In this document: positions 1 to 11,146 of the stretch, in pieces
How the letters are laid out: every line of letters begins with the position of its first letter
Numbering within the stretch: the stretch's first letter is position 1
Assembly: GCF_947581735.1 (NCBI RefSeq)
Contig: NZ_CANPVT010000007.1
Span: forward strand, 83,068 to 147,067
Length of the DNA: 64,000 bases
Direction of reading: 5' to 3'
Source of the DNA: Candidatus Palauibacter soopunensis
GTDB lineage: Bacteria; Gemmatimonadota; Gemmatimonadetes; Palauibacterales; Palauibacteraceae
Notes under the pieces: generated by a model
Told to the model about the DNA's origin: nothing
Databases searched by the model: none
What the model saw: only the letters and a program-made list of their open reading frames with translations
Translations under genes and position numbers: made by a program

Positions 1-1799
<1,799 letters not shown>

Positions 1800-1876
1800 G
1801 TCTCCTCCCGACCCGCCGCCCACTGCCGGCTCGCGCGGGTTGATAGCCCGTTGATGCCCGCCCCGATCCTTGTGTC

Positions 1877-1903
1877 GGAGAGGGCGGCAGGGCGTCGCCC
1901 TCC
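1877..1903. terminator. GC-rich hairpin after gyrB, possible terminator or leader structure
   Basis: In the 125-base gap after gyrB, an inner perfect stem AGGGC-GTC-GCCCT (1889-1901) is nested in a longer imperfect GGAG/CTCC pairing. There is no U-tract, so intrinsic termination is doubtful. It may instead be part of the leader of the next gene, whose ribosome binding site begins about ten bases downstream. Confidence 0.25.
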
Positions 1904-1924
1904 GGGATCAATCAGGGGAGGTGG

Positions 1925-2248
1925 ATGATGACGAGGACGAGGAGAAACCGCAGGGCGACGTGGCCGCTCGCCGTGGCATGGGCCTTCGCGGGGGCGTTGG
2001 CGGTCTCGCTGGCGCAGCCATCGGTGGCCGCGGCGCAGAGCGAGTGCGCGGAGTACATCTCGGGAGGCCCGGGCAATCCGGCGAGCGGAGAACTGATCGG
2101 CTTCCAGAGCGTGACGATCTCGATCGGCGCCGCGTTCGGTCTGAGCGTCGGGATCACCGCAACCTTCAACGTCGGTGCGTATGATATGGATGGCCGCTCA
2201 CCGATGTACGTCCGATGCGACGAATACGTGGAGTGGAGCTTCCAGTGA
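1925..2248 (+). CDS. Small secreted protein of unknown function
   Basis: 107 residues. The N-terminus carries several arginines, then a hydrophobic stretch (LAVAWAFAGALAVSLA) and an AAAQS cleavage-like site near residue 38, so a Sec signal peptide is likely. The mature part is only about 70 residues, with two cysteines (one in SECAEY, one in VRCDEY) that could form a disulfide in the periplasm. I do not recognise the family. A strong ribosome binding site (AGGGGAGGTGG) directly precedes two consecutive ATG codons at 1925 and 1928. The stop overlaps a GTG start of the next gene, so the two are probably translationally coupled. Confidence 0.6.
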   Translation: MMTRTRRNRRATWPLAVAWAFAGALAVSLAQPSVAAAQSECAEYISGGPGNPASGELIGFQSVTISIGAAFGLSVGITATFNVGAYDMDGRSPMYVRCDEYVEWSFQ

Positions 2249-3414
2249 GCCGCATCCGGGGAATCAGCGGCTTGAGCCCGCATCCCGCGCAGGCTGAGGT
2301 TTCGACTGCGAACCGTCCCCGGCCACCGAGTTTCGCTCGGTGGCCGGGGATCGTCTCGCGCACCGTCGCGCTGGGCCTGGCGGGCGCCCTCGGTCCCGCG
2401 GGTTGCGGAGGCGCTCCGGAGGCCGGCGACGATGGCCGGGTGCATTTCAGCGAGAGCACCGGCCAGGTCTACGAGATCGGATCGTCCGACGCCCGCCTCG
2501 ATCAACTGGACGAACGCGTGAGCTTCGGTTCGATCATGGGCGTGCTTGCCACACCGACGGCCTATTTTGTCGCCGACGGGCTCGACCCGCGTATCGTGCT
2601 CCTCGACCGGAATCTCGATCCGGTCCGGATCCTGGGGGCGGAGGGAGAGGGGCCCGGGGAATACAAGTTCCCGAGTCGCCTGGTCCGGGCGGACGATCGG
2701 GTTCTGGTCCTCGACGGGGGGAACGCGCGAGTCACGTACCTGACCCTCGAGGGCGATTTCGTTGCCAGCCAGCGGTTTAGCGGCAACGCCGGCGACATCG
2801 CCGTACATCCGGAACTCGGGCTGCTCGTCGCCGGCGATGCGTTCCCGGATCACTACCTGTCGCGACCGACGTCGACCGGAGAGGCAGCTTTCGGAGCGAT
2901 CCCAGCCGACCTGATCGTCGACTACGACGGCGCATTCCAGTTACCCACGGACCTGGTCGCGGTGACGCCCGATGGCCTGATACACGTCCTCGACGGCGAC
3001 CGGCTTGCGCTGGTGAGTTATCGCCCCGACGGTGACCTGGCGGGCATCGTCTTCCTGCCCAGGGAAATGCGAGCTCGCGAACTGAAGGAACAACAGGAGC
3101 TGGTCGAAACGTTCGGCGGACCTGAGCGGGTCCTCGGTGCGCAGATCGTGTCGACGCTCAGGTCTTTCGGAGACGGGCGCCTGTTCGCGCGGATCACATC
3201 GGAGAATCCGAACGGTCCGTTGGTGAAGGGCCTCGTTCTGGATCGCAAACGTCTCGAAGCGATTCCTCTGGTCTTCCCCGCCGACCGCGAGGATCAGCGC
3301 TGGATGCGGAGAGTCCGCGTCCATTTCGATGAACCGGATCGCGCCGTGCTCAATCCGTCGAGGACTGCGAGCCTCGAAGCCGCGCCGGTCCGGCTTGTCT
3401 CCCGGGACCCATGA
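2245..3414 (+). CDS. Six-bladed beta-propeller lipoprotein (NHL-like)
   Basis: 389 residues from the GTG at 2245, which forms a 4-nt GTGA overlap with the preceding stop; an ATG at 2215 in the same frame would add ten residues. After a long n-region comes a hydrophobic stretch ending in GPAGCGG, a lipobox-like sequence, so the protein is probably an anchored lipoprotein. The body contains propeller-blade motifs such as GEGPGEYKFPSRL, DDRVLVLDGGNARVTYL and GLIHVLDGDRLALVSY, typical of six-bladed NHL-like propellers. The molecular role is unknown; such domains bind ligands or scaffold. The stop overlaps the glpK start as ATGA. The unusually long pre-signal region makes the start uncertain. Confidence 0.7.
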   Translation: MSRIRGISGLSPHPAQAEVSTANRPRPPSFARWPGIVSRTVALGLAGALGPAGCGGAPEAGDDGRVHFSESTGQVYEIGSSDARLDQLDERVSFGSIMGVLATPTAYFVADGLDPRIVLLDRNLDPVRILGAEGEGPGEYKFPSRLVRADDRVLVLDGGNARVTYLTLEGDFVASQRFSGNAGDIAVHPELGLLVAGDAFPDHYLSRPTSTGEAAFGAIPADLIVDYDGAFQLPTDLVAVTPDGLIHVLDGDRLALVSYRPDGDLAGIVFLPREMRARELKEQQELVETFGGPERVLGAQIVSTLRSFGDGRLFARITSENPNGPLVKGLVLDRKRLEAIPLVFPADREDQRWMRRVRVHFDEPDRAVLNPSRTASLEAAPVRLVSRDP

Positions 3415-4898
3415 CCGTCCCCGTCGTCGTCGCGATCGATCAGGGCACGACGTCCACCCGCGCCATCGCGTTCGATGTCGAGGGGACTGCGGTTGCCAGC
3501 GCTCAGCGCGAGCTGCCCCAGAGCTATCCGCGGCCGGGCCGGGTCGAGCATGATCCCGAGCGCATCCGGGACGATGCGATTGACGTAACGCGGGAGGTCA
3601 TCGGCGCCGCCGAGACGCTCGGGCACCGCGTGGCGGCGGTCGGCATCACGAACCAGCGCGAGACGACGGTGGTTTGGGAACGCGCGAGCGGCAGGCCGAT
3701 TCACCCGGCGATCGTATGGCAGGACCGGCGGACGGCGAAGGAGTGTGCCGATCTTCGCGAGGCGGGGCACGAAGGGTTGATCGAGCGCCGCACCGGCTTG
3801 CGGCTCGACCCGTACTTCTCCGGAACGAAGCTGGCGTGGATCCTCGACCATGTGCCGAGAGCGCGCGAGGCGGCCGGGAACGGCGAACTCGCGTTCGGGA
3901 CGATCGACACCTGGCTGCTGTGGTGTCTCACCGGAGGGCGCGTGCATGCAACCGATGCGTCGAACGCGTCGCGGACCCTCCTCTACGACATCGATGAGGG
4001 CCGGTGGCACCCGGAACTGCTCGAACTGCTGCGCGTGCCCGGCTCCGTATTGCCCGAGGTGCGCGATTCGGCCGGCGATTTCGGGGAGACGTCCGCCGGC
4101 CTCTTCGGCCGCGCCATCCCGTTGCGAGGCGTGGCCGGCGACCAGCAGGCGGCGACGTTCGGGCAGGCGGCGTTCGAGCCGGGCGGGATGAAGTTCACCT
4201 ACGGGACCGGCGCGTTCGCCCTGCTGAACACGGGCGCGGATCGTCTCGCCTCGCGGCACGGCCTGCTCACGACGGTGGCCTGGCAGCTCGGGGGAGAACG
4301 CACGTACGCGCTCGAGGGCAGCATCTTCGTCGCGGGCGCCTCGGTCCAGTGGCTGCGCGATGGGTTGGGCATCATTTCCGACGCCGCCGAGACGGAGGCT
4401 CTCGCCCGTTCAGTGGACTCGACCGGCGGGGTCGTGCTCGTCCCCGCCTTCGTCGGGCTGGGCGGCATCCACTGGGACCCGGAAGCCCGTGCCGCCCTGC
4501 TGGGAATGACGCGCGACACGGGGCGGGCCGAGATCGCGCGGGCGGCGCTGGAGGCGGTCGCCTACCAGTCACGCGAACTGATCGACGCGATGCGGGCCGA
4601 CGGGGCGCCACGCCCCGCTACGCTGCGCGTGGACGGCGGGTTCACGCGCAACGGCTGGGCGATGCAGTTTCTCGCCGACATCCTCGACGTCGAGATCGGG
4701 CGCCCGGCCGTGACGGAGACCACCGCGCTGGGGGCGGCAATGCTGGGCGGCCTCGGCGCCGGCGTGTTCGCGGATCTGCGGGAAGTCGCGGCACTGTGGC
4801 GACACGACCGTGCGTGGCGGCCCGCCATGGACGCGGCGGAGCGCGAAGCGCTCTATTCCGGGTGGCGGCGCGCGGTCGCCCGCGTGCTCACGAACTGA
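3411..4898 (+). CDS. glpK: Glycerol kinase
   Basis: 495 residues, the usual length. It phosphorylates glycerol to sn-glycerol 3-phosphate with ATP in the cytoplasm. FGGY-kinase features are clear: the N-terminal phosphate loop AIDQGTTSTRAIAFD, the substrate-region WQDRRT, the central GDQQAATFGQAAF and YGTGAF, and the C-terminal ATP-binding VDGGFTRNGWAMQFLADIL followed by TTALGAAMLGGLGAG. The start ATG overlaps the TGA of the propeller lipoprotein. No glpF or glpD is nearby, so the gene is not part of a classical glp operon. Other FGGY kinases are possible, but glycerol kinase is by far the best match. Confidence 0.95.
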   Translation: MTVPVVVAIDQGTTSTRAIAFDVEGTAVASAQRELPQSYPRPGRVEHDPERIRDDAIDVTREVIGAAETLGHRVAAVGITNQRETTVVWERASGRPIHPAIVWQDRRTAKECADLREAGHEGLIERRTGLRLDPYFSGTKLAWILDHVPRAREAAGNGELAFGTIDTWLLWCLTGGRVHATDASNASRTLLYDIDEGRWHPELLELLRVPGSVLPEVRDSAGDFGETSAGLFGRAIPLRGVAGDQQAATFGQAAFEPGGMKFTYGTGAFALLNTGADRLASRHGLLTTVAWQLGGERTYALEGSIFVAGASVQWLRDGLGIISDAAETEALARSVDSTGGVVLVPAFVGLGGIHWDPEARAALLGMTRDTGRAEIARAALEAVAYQSRELIDAMRADGAPRPATLRVDGGFTRNGWAMQFLADILDVEIGRPAVTETTALGAAMLGGLGAGVFADLREVAALWRHDRAWRPAMDAAEREALYSGWRRAVARVLTN

Positions 4899-4941
4899 TA
4901 TTCTGGCCGACGACACCCCCCTGTAGCGGCACGGGTAGCTC

Positions 4942-5925
4942 ATGGAAACCACCGGGAGACCGACCGTCCCTGCGGCCGAGGAGATCCTCGGCGGGTATTT
5001 CCCCGTCCTCGACCACGGGTTCGTCGCGCTCGTCGACTACATGGGCTCGGACGCCGACGTGGAGGCGGCGGCGCGCGTCAGCTACGGCGCCGGCACGCGC
5101 CGCGTCAGCCAGACTCGCGGTCTCGTGCGCTATCTTCGGCGCCACGCGCACACGACTCCGAGCGAGATGGTCGAGTTCAAGTTTCACTGCTCCATGCCGA
5201 TGTTCGTCGCGCGACAGTGGATCCGGCACCGCACCGCTTCCGTCAACGAACTCAGCGCCCGCTACAGTCTGCTGCCCCTGCTGTTCTACGAACCGGACCA
5301 TGAGCAGTTCGCCTATCAGAGCCGCCTGAACAACCAGGGCCGCGAGATGGATCCGGCCCCGGGTGACCTCTATCGCAACGCGATCGACCGCTGGGAGCAA
5401 CTGCGGACGGAAGCGGCCGACGCCTACGGCTGGCTGCTGTCCGAAGACGTCGCCCGGGAACTCGCGCGGATCGACCTCCCGCTCTCCACCTATACGCAGT
5501 GGTACTGGAAGATCGACCTGCACAACCTCCTGCACTTTCTCCGGCTGCGGGTGGACGCGCACGCCCAGTGGGAAATCCAGGAGTACGGGCGCGTGATGGC
5601 CGGCATGCTCCAGCGGGTCGCGCCGCTCAGTTACGAGGCCTGGGTCGACTACGAAGTGTTGGGGGCGCGCCTGAGCGCGGGGGAACTCGACGTCCTGCGA
5701 AGCCTGCTGCGGGCGGACGCCGCGTCGGAATCGATCCACGCCGAGGGGATCGCGACGAAGGACGATCTCAAGGCGGCCGGTCTGGCGCCCCGCGAGGTCC
5801 GCGAACTGCTGGACAAGCTGTCGCCCGTCGAACGACCCGACTTCACGCTCGATCTCTCGCAGATGAAGAGCGCCGAGGAGATGTCCGGAAAGATGGCGAA
5901 GGCGGTGCCGGAACCCACCACGTAG
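4942..5925 (+). CDS. thyX: Flavin-dependent thymidylate synthase ThyX
   Basis: 327 residues. It makes dTMP from dUMP with FAD, NADPH and methylene-tetrahydrofolate. The diagnostic ThyX signature is present as RHRTASVNELSARY, and the nucleotide/FAD pocket segment STYTQWYWKIDLHNLLHFLRLR follows. It is longer than the common 220-250 residue ThyX because of a roughly 70-residue C-terminal tail after YEVLGARLSAG, rich in Glu/Lys and of no recognised function. The start at 4942 is preceded only by a weak purine stretch. No thyA is seen in the window. Confidence 0.95.
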   Translation: METTGRPTVPAAEEILGGYFPVLDHGFVALVDYMGSDADVEAAARVSYGAGTRRVSQTRGLVRYLRRHAHTTPSEMVEFKFHCSMPMFVARQWIRHRTASVNELSARYSLLPLLFYEPDHEQFAYQSRLNNQGREMDPAPGDLYRNAIDRWEQLRTEAADAYGWLLSEDVARELARIDLPLSTYTQWYWKIDLHNLLHFLRLRVDAHAQWEIQEYGRVMAGMLQRVAPLSYEAWVDYEVLGARLSAGELDVLRSLLRADAASESIHAEGIATKDDLKAAGLAPREVRELLDKLSPVERPDFTLDLSQMKSAEEMSGKMAKAVPEPTT

Positions 5926-5935
5926 CAAGCGGCCT

Positions 5936-5952
5936 GCGACGGCGATCGTCGC
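5936..5952. terminator. Hairpin between convergent genes
   Basis: GCGACG-GCGAT-CGTCGC is a perfect 6-bp stem in the 33-base gap between the convergent thyX and transporter genes. It is followed by TT only on the forward strand, so it is a weak terminator candidate. Confidence 0.4.
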
Positions 5953-5958
5953 TTCCGC

Positions 5959-7692
5959 TCACGCCTCGCGCGTCGCCCGTCCCGGCAGGGTGCGTGCCGC
6001 GAACCACACGAGCGACGCCAGCCACAGCGCGTAGAACACGATGCGGATCGGGTGGAGCGCCAGCGACTCCTGGAACTGCGGCTCAACCCCCGCGACCAGC
6101 ATCGTCGTTCGTGACAGCTGTTCGGCCGTGAACCATCCCCACAGTATCGCGGCCCACAGCAGACTCCACCGCTTCCAGGTCGGAGGCCCCAGCTCGGCGG
6201 GCAGCCGGCGCACGTTCATGTAGCCGATCACGAGCGTGAACAGGAACATGCTGGACATCGTGAACGGGCCCGCGATGAGGAGCAGGAAATCGGGCTGAAG
6301 CACATCCAGCGCCTCCCCGCCGATCCATGACGCGGCGATGATCCCCATCGCCGCCAGCACGAAGATCGTGAGAAACACGAGAAACGTGCGTTTCTGAGTG
6401 AAGAAACGCGTCCGGTATCCGAAGCGTTCGTAGAAGATGCAGCCCGTGATGCGGGTGACGGTGTCGAGGATCGCAAGCTGGGTCGAAAAGATGACGAACG
6501 ATCCTCCGAGCAGGAACGCGACTCGGAGCCACAACCCGCCGACGCGCTCGATCGCCTCGCCCTGCAGCGTCACCATGGTGGTCAGATCGCCCGCGATCGC
6601 CGGGTTGTCCGTTCCAAGCGTCGCCGCGACGAGCATGCACGTGATGACGACGCTCAGGAGCGTCAGGAGAACGAAGGTGACGAGCAATTCCTGGTGGACG
6701 ACCCGCATCCAGCCGCGGAAACGCCCGAGTTGGGTCGGGTCGCTCGTGTCGAAGACGAACCCGGTCGTGCTGATGTCTTCATTGCGTCCGCGGATGCCGG
6801 CGATCCGTCCCTGGAACCGCGCCATCCCGAAGCCCTTGTCGCGCAGCCAGAGCGACTGTGCGAGGAGCAGTGTGCCCCCGGTGCCCGCATACGCGACCGC
6901 GAGGATCAGCGTCGGAAACTGATCCCCGGTGAACAGTTCGGCCGGGGCGCTCCCGAACGAGACGGCGCCGACCGCCAGTTCGAGCAAGTGGGAGGGAACG
7001 AAACCGACCGCGAGAAGCGTGATCGCGAGGAGCGGGAAGAACCCCGCTACCAGCGCGATCTCACAGCGCTCGAGGACGTTGTAGACGATTCGGGAGACCG
7101 CGAGCCCGAACCAGATGCAGGCGAGCATGAGCAGCGCCATCGGTTGCCACTGGATCTGCGGTCCCCCGACGAGGACCACGATCTGACCCACGAATTCGGC
7201 GGACTGCGACGCCCACCCGGGCCAGAAGAAGCTTGCCAGCGTCGCGACCAGGAAGAGCCAGGGCCAGAACCCCAGCCGGTCGAGCCGCGCCATGCCGGCG
7301 AACGTCGACTCGCCGGTGGCGATGGTCCAGCGTTCGATCTCGCCGATGACGACGAACTGGGTCACGACTCCGATCCAGAACAGCCACCAGATCGAGAACC
7401 CGTTGGCCGCCACGAGGTTGGGCCAGAGAAGGAACTCGCCGCTTCCCAGGCCCATGCCGAGCGCGATGACGGAGGGGCCGATGATGTGCCTGAGGCGGGG
7501 CACTCGCGACATGCGGCGGACGAACTTGAACGGCGGACCGTGACCGCGGTCGGGAAAGGCCTCCGTGTCCGGCGCGTCCGGGAGCGTGCTCTCGTCGAGT
7601 GGTTTGTAGACGCCGCTACGGTACTGCTGTCCCTCCTCGTTGCTCGAGGAGATCGAGTCCGGCGCCGTCGAGCCGGATCCGTGCTCGGTCAA
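5959..7692 (-). CDS. Nramp-like (SLC11-related) membrane transporter with atypical metal-site motifs
   Basis: 577 residues with about eleven or more hydrophobic segments after a roughly 60-residue hydrophilic N-terminus. The first membrane helix, IIGPSVIALGMGLGSGEF, aligns with Nramp TM1 (GPG...DPGN) but has GSGE where the metal-binding DPGN is expected. The TM6-like segment AYAGTGGTLLLAQSLWLRDK lacks the MPH triad. It is therefore a LeuT-fold relative of Nramp whose substrate may not be Mn/Fe. The TTG start at 7692 overlaps the stop of the upstream lipoprotein gene (TTGA), implying coupled translation. Substrate and physiological role are unknown. Confidence 0.7.
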   Translation of the reverse strand: MTEHGSGSTAPDSISSSNEEGQQYRSGVYKPLDESTLPDAPDTEAFPDRGHGPPFKFVRRMSRVPRLRHIIGPSVIALGMGLGSGEFLLWPNLVAANGFSIWWLFWIGVVTQFVVIGEIERWTIATGESTFAGMARLDRLGFWPWLFLVATLASFFWPGWASQSAEFVGQIVVLVGGPQIQWQPMALLMLACIWFGLAVSRIVYNVLERCEIALVAGFFPLLAITLLAVGFVPSHLLELAVGAVSFGSAPAELFTGDQFPTLILAVAYAGTGGTLLLAQSLWLRDKGFGMARFQGRIAGIRGRNEDISTTGFVFDTSDPTQLGRFRGWMRVVHQELLVTFVLLTLLSVVITCMLVAATLGTDNPAIAGDLTTMVTLQGEAIERVGGLWLRVAFLLGGSFVIFSTQLAILDTVTRITGCIFYERFGYRTRFFTQKRTFLVFLTIFVLAAMGIIAASWIGGEALDVLQPDFLLLIAGPFTMSSMFLFTLVIGYMNVRRLPAELGPPTWKRWSLLWAAILWGWFTAEQLSRTTMLVAGVEPQFQESLALHPIRIVFYALWLASLVWFAARTLPGRATREA

Positions 7693-8501
7693 GGCGTCGG
7701 GGGATCGAAGCGTCCATCGGGTACCGTCTCACCCGCGGCCACATCCTCGAAGTAGATGAAGCGGTTGCCCCCATCCAGAAGCCGCGTCATGGCGAACTGG
7801 ATGTCACCGATCGGTTGCCAGTCGGACCACCAGATCACCTCTCCCGGCCCCTCCGCCCGCCCCAGGTGGTACTGCCACGCCATCATGCGCCCCGACTCGT
7901 CGAGGAACCCCCAGTACTGGTCTTCCGTGGTACCCAGGCCCTCGTCGAAGCTGAGGTGAACCACTTCGTACGGCTTGCCGTCGGAAAGCGTGCGCGTCCC
8001 CTCGTAGGCGAGGTGAACGCCCGGGTCGTCCCACTTGAACGGCATGATCGCCCAGTACGTGTCGTTGATGAAGGCGCCGTAGCCGCGCCGGAGAGCGGAG
8101 TCCCGCGCCGCGCCGGCCAGCTCCTCACCCCCGGCCCACGCGCGTCCGGACGGCACCTTCTCGAGTTCGGGGTGGGGCTCGACGTCGTTGACGTTGAAGA
8201 GCAGGAGATAGGACGTTCCATCCACCGCGTAGGCGACGCGATACCGTCCGTCGTACCGATCCCACGAATGTTCGCGGTCCGCCACGATCTCGTCATCGCG
8301 TTCTACGATCCAGCGGAACGACAGGTAGCGCGTTCGATCCCACGCCTCCCGTCCACCGAGACTCTCGGCCAGACGCCCGGCGTGCATGGCCGCGGTGTCA
8401 TCCGGCGCCGCGGCCGCCGCGGCGGTCCCTCCGTGGTCTTCCTGCGCCCCGCCGCACGCGACGAGCGCGGACATCGCCAACATCACACAGAGTCTTCGCA
8501 T
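7689..8501 (-). CDS. Lipoprotein of unknown function upstream of the Nramp-like transporter
   Basis: 270 residues from the ATG at 8501, chosen because GGGAGAGTCC precedes it and the first residues MRRLCVMLAMSALVACGG form a compact lipoprotein signal with lipobox ALVACG. A longer frame to 8549 exists but adds a non-signal-like extension. The mature protein starts with an Ala/Gly-rich linker, then a domain with many Trp/Tyr/Asp residues (SFRWIVERDD, YWAIMPFKWDDPGVH, YWGFLDESGRMMAWQYH). This is reminiscent of outer-membrane-associated lipid-binding lipoproteins, but I cannot assign a family. The stop overlaps the TTG start of the transporter, so a shared role is plausible. Confidence 0.65.
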   Translation of the reverse strand: MRRLCVMLAMSALVACGGAQEDHGGTAAAAAAPDDTAAMHAGRLAESLGGREAWDRTRYLSFRWIVERDDEIVADREHSWDRYDGRYRVAYAVDGTSYLLLFNVNDVEPHPELEKVPSGRAWAGGEELAGAARDSALRRGYGAFINDTYWAIMPFKWDDPGVHLAYEGTRTLSDGKPYEVVHLSFDEGLGTTEDQYWGFLDESGRMMAWQYHLGRAEGPGEVIWWSDWQPIGDIQFAMTRLLDGGNRFIYFEDVAAGETVPDGRFDPPTP

Positions 8502-8545
8502 GGACTCTCCCGGACGAGTTGCAATGGAGCCGGAACCTAGCAGTC

Positions 8546-11074
8546 TCACGCTTCGAACTCGAACTCGGCCTGCGAATCCTCGCCATCCGAGGGTATTCCC
8601 CGGAGGGGATGCGCGCCGGTTTCCTCGCGGGGAGGAGATCCGGTGCGCGCACGGCGTCCCGAGTGCATCGGGTGCACAGCCTCGACCGCAACGCCGGCCG
8701 GCAGTCGCACGGCCGGGCGCCCGGCCTCGCGGGGAGAGCGGCGGATCACGCTGGCCGCCGGCGTCGCCTCTACGGATCCATCGGACAGTTCCCAGGCGAC
8801 CTCGTCCGCGTCGTGCGCTTCTGTGAATCCCACGAGTCCGCCGGTCCGCTCTCGCTCCGGGAGGACGGTGAACCCCTTGCCCGCCCGCCCCTGGACCTTG
8901 AATTCCGTGAACGGGATGCGCTTGCCGTACCCGGCGGCGGTCGCCACCAGCAGATCGGAATCCGCGCGCGGCGCCGCCGCGGCGACGACGACATCGTCGC
9001 GTGCGAGATCGATGGCTTTGACGCCGCGCGCCGTCCGGCCCATCACGCGAGTGGCGGACTCCGGGAACCGGATCGCCTGGCCCGACCGCGTCGCGAACAG
9101 TAGGTCACTGCTCCCTTCGGTGACGAACGCGGCCACGACCTCGTCGCCGCGCGCGATGCCGGCACCGATGATGCCCGCGCTCCGGGCGTTCGCATACTCC
9201 GACAGCGCCGAACGCTTCACGTGACCCCGTCTCGTGGCGATCACGAGAAATCGGTCATCGGCGAAGGTCTCGGCCGCGAGCAGCGCGACGATCTCGTCTC
9301 CCAGCTCCAGGTCGATGAACTCTTCGACGTGGCGGCCCCGGGAACTCCGCGTGCCCCTCGGCAGCGCCGACACGGGTAGCGCATGCGCGTTGCCGCGGGC
9401 CGTGATGGCGAGGAGCGTATGCGCTCCCCGAGCCAGGAACGCGTGGCGCGCGAAGTCGCCTTCGCGCTCGGACAGCGCTTCGGCGCCCGCCATCCCCCCG
9501 CCGGTGGCGGCCGGCTGGGCCTTCACGTACCCGCCGCGGCTCACCAGCACCAGCTGCGCCTCGCCGCCGCCACCCTTCGACAGCCGGAACTCCGCGTCGC
9601 CATCGAGGATCTCCGTCCGCCTGGGGTCGTCGTAGCGTCGCGCGAGTTCCGCGATCTCCTCCCGCAGGAATCCGCGCCGGGACGCCTCGTCCTCCACCAG
9701 CGCGGTCAGGCGCGTGATCTCCTTCCGCAGCCCCCGCAGTTCCTCCGCCAGCTTGTCCCGCTCCAGACCCGTCAGCCGGACGAGCCTCATCGCAAGGATC
9801 GCATCCGCCTGCCGCTCCGTGAGGTCGAACGCCGCGAGGAGTTCCTTCTGCGCGTCCGCCGGGGTCTTCGAGCCGCGGATGATGTCGATGACGCGATCGA
9901 TTTCATCGAGCGCCGCCCGGAGCCCCTCGACGACGTGCGCGCGGTCCCGGGCCCTCGCGAGGTCGTGCGCCGCGCCGCGGCGGATCACGGAGAGGCGATG
10001 GTCGATCCACGTGCCGAGCACCGCTCTCAGATCCAGCTCCTCGGGCTTGCCATCGACGAGCGCGAGCATGATCACGCCGAACGTGTAGCGGAGCTGCGTC
10101 TTCTTGAACAGGGTCGCGAGCACCTTCTTCGGCTTCGCGTCGCGCTTGAGTTCGATCACGAGCCGGATCCCGTCCCGATCGGACTCGTCGCGGAGGTCGG
10201 TGATCGCGTCGGCCCGCCCGGCGCGCACGAGCTTCGTGATCTGCTCGATGACGCGCGTCTTGTTCACCTGATAGGGAAGTTCCGTGACGATCAGCGAACT
10301 CTTCCCGAACCTGCCTTCCTCCAGGTGGACCCTCGCGCGCATGTCGAGCCGTCCGCGCCCGGTACGGTAGGCGGATTCGATGCCGGCCCGGCCCCAGATG
10401 TATCCGCCCGTCGGGAAGTCCGGCCCGGGCAGGCGGGCGAGCAGCTCTTCGCTGTCGCAATGCGGGTTCGCGACGAGGTGGTCGACTGCCGCGAGGAGCT
10501 CCCCGGCATTGTGCGGCGGGATCTTCGTCGCCATGCCGACCGCGATCCCGTCGCTGCCGTTCAGCAGTAGGTGCGGCAGCCGGCAGGGCAGGACCGCGGG
10601 TTCGGTCAGGCGCCCGTCGAAGTTGGGCCGCATGTCGACCGTGTCGCGCTCGATGTCGGCGAGGAGATCCATCGCGACCGGCGTCATCCGCACTTCCGTG
10701 TAGCGGTAGGCCGCAGCGGAATCGCCGTCGATCGAACCGAAGTTGCCCTGGCCGTCGATGAGCGGATAGCGCAGCGAAAAATCCTGGACCATGCGGACGA
10801 TGGTGTCGTACACGGCGCCATCCCCATGCGGGTGATACCGGCCCAGCACGTCGCCCACGACCGTCGCGCTCTTCTTGTGCGGTCGCGAGGGGCGCATCCC
10901 CTCTTCCAGCATCGCGTACAGGATGCGGCGATGAACCGGCTTCAGGCCGTCGCGGGCATCGGGGAGCGCGCGCTGCACGATGACGCTCATCGAGTAGTCG
11001 ATGAACGACTCGCGCATTTCCTGCTCCAGCGCGCGGCGCTCGATGCGTTCGTGCTGCAGGGTGCCTTGCGTCAC
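8546..11074 (-). CDS. gyrA: DNA gyrase / topoisomerase IV subunit A
   Basis: 842 residues; the DNA-breaking subunit of a type IIA topoisomerase. The catalytic Tyr is Y125 in [10 protein letters not shown]. The winged-helix/tower region and the repeated blades of the C-terminal beta-pinwheel are present. In the quinolone pocket the motif reads [11 protein letters not shown]: the position of E. coli Ser83 is Gly86, while Asp87 is conserved as Asp90. The canonical blade-1 GyrA box is not evident, but QGRAGKG occurs at 728-734 in a later blade. It ends with an acidic/aromatic tail. It is probably GyrA given the GyrB at the window start, though the missing first box leaves ParC or a dual-function enzyme possible. 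Confidence 0.9.
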   Translation of the reverse strand: MTQGTLQHERIERRALEQEMRESFIDYSMSVIVQRALPDARDGLKPVHRRILYAMLEEGMRPSRPHKKSATVVGDVLGRYHPHGDGAVYDTIVRMVQDFSLRYPLIDGQGNFGSIDGDSAAAYRYTEVRMTPVAMDLLADIERDTVDMRPNFDGRLTEPAVLPCRLPHLLLNGSDGIAVGMATKIPPHNAGELLAAVDHLVANPHCDSEELLARLPGPDFPTGGYIWGRAGIESAYRTGRGRLDMRARVHLEEGRFGKSSLIVTELPYQVNKTRVIEQITKLVRAGRADAITDLRDESDRDGIRLVIELKRDAKPKKVLATLFKKTQLRYTFGVIMLALVDGKPEELDLRAVLGTWIDHRLSVIRRGAAHDLARARDRAHVVEGLRAALDEIDRVIDIIRGSKTPADAQKELLAAFDLTERQADAILAMRLVRLTGLERDKLAEELRGLRKEITRLTALVEDEASRRGFLREEIAELARRYDDPRRTEILDGDAEFRLSKGGGGEAQLVLVSRGGYVKAQPAATGGGMAGAEALSEREGDFARHAFLARGAHTLLAITARGNAHALPVSALPRGTRSSRGRHVEEFIDLELGDEIVALLAAETFADDRFLVIATRRGHVKRSALSEYANARSAGIIGAGIARGDEVVAAFVTEGSSDLLFATRSGQAIRFPESATRVMGRTARGVKAIDLARDDVVVAAAAPRADSDLLVATAAGYGKRIPFTEFKVQGRAGKGFTVLPERERTGGLVGFTEAHDADEVAWELSDGSVEATPAASVIRRSPREAGRPAVRLPAGVAVEAVHPMHSGRRARTGSPPREETGAHPLRGIPSDGEDSQAEFEFEA

Positions 11075-11146
11075 AGCCGTGCCTCCTCTTCCACCTCAGC
11101 CATCCTCGTCATCATCATCACGCGCCGACCCCGGCCGGCGGGACCC

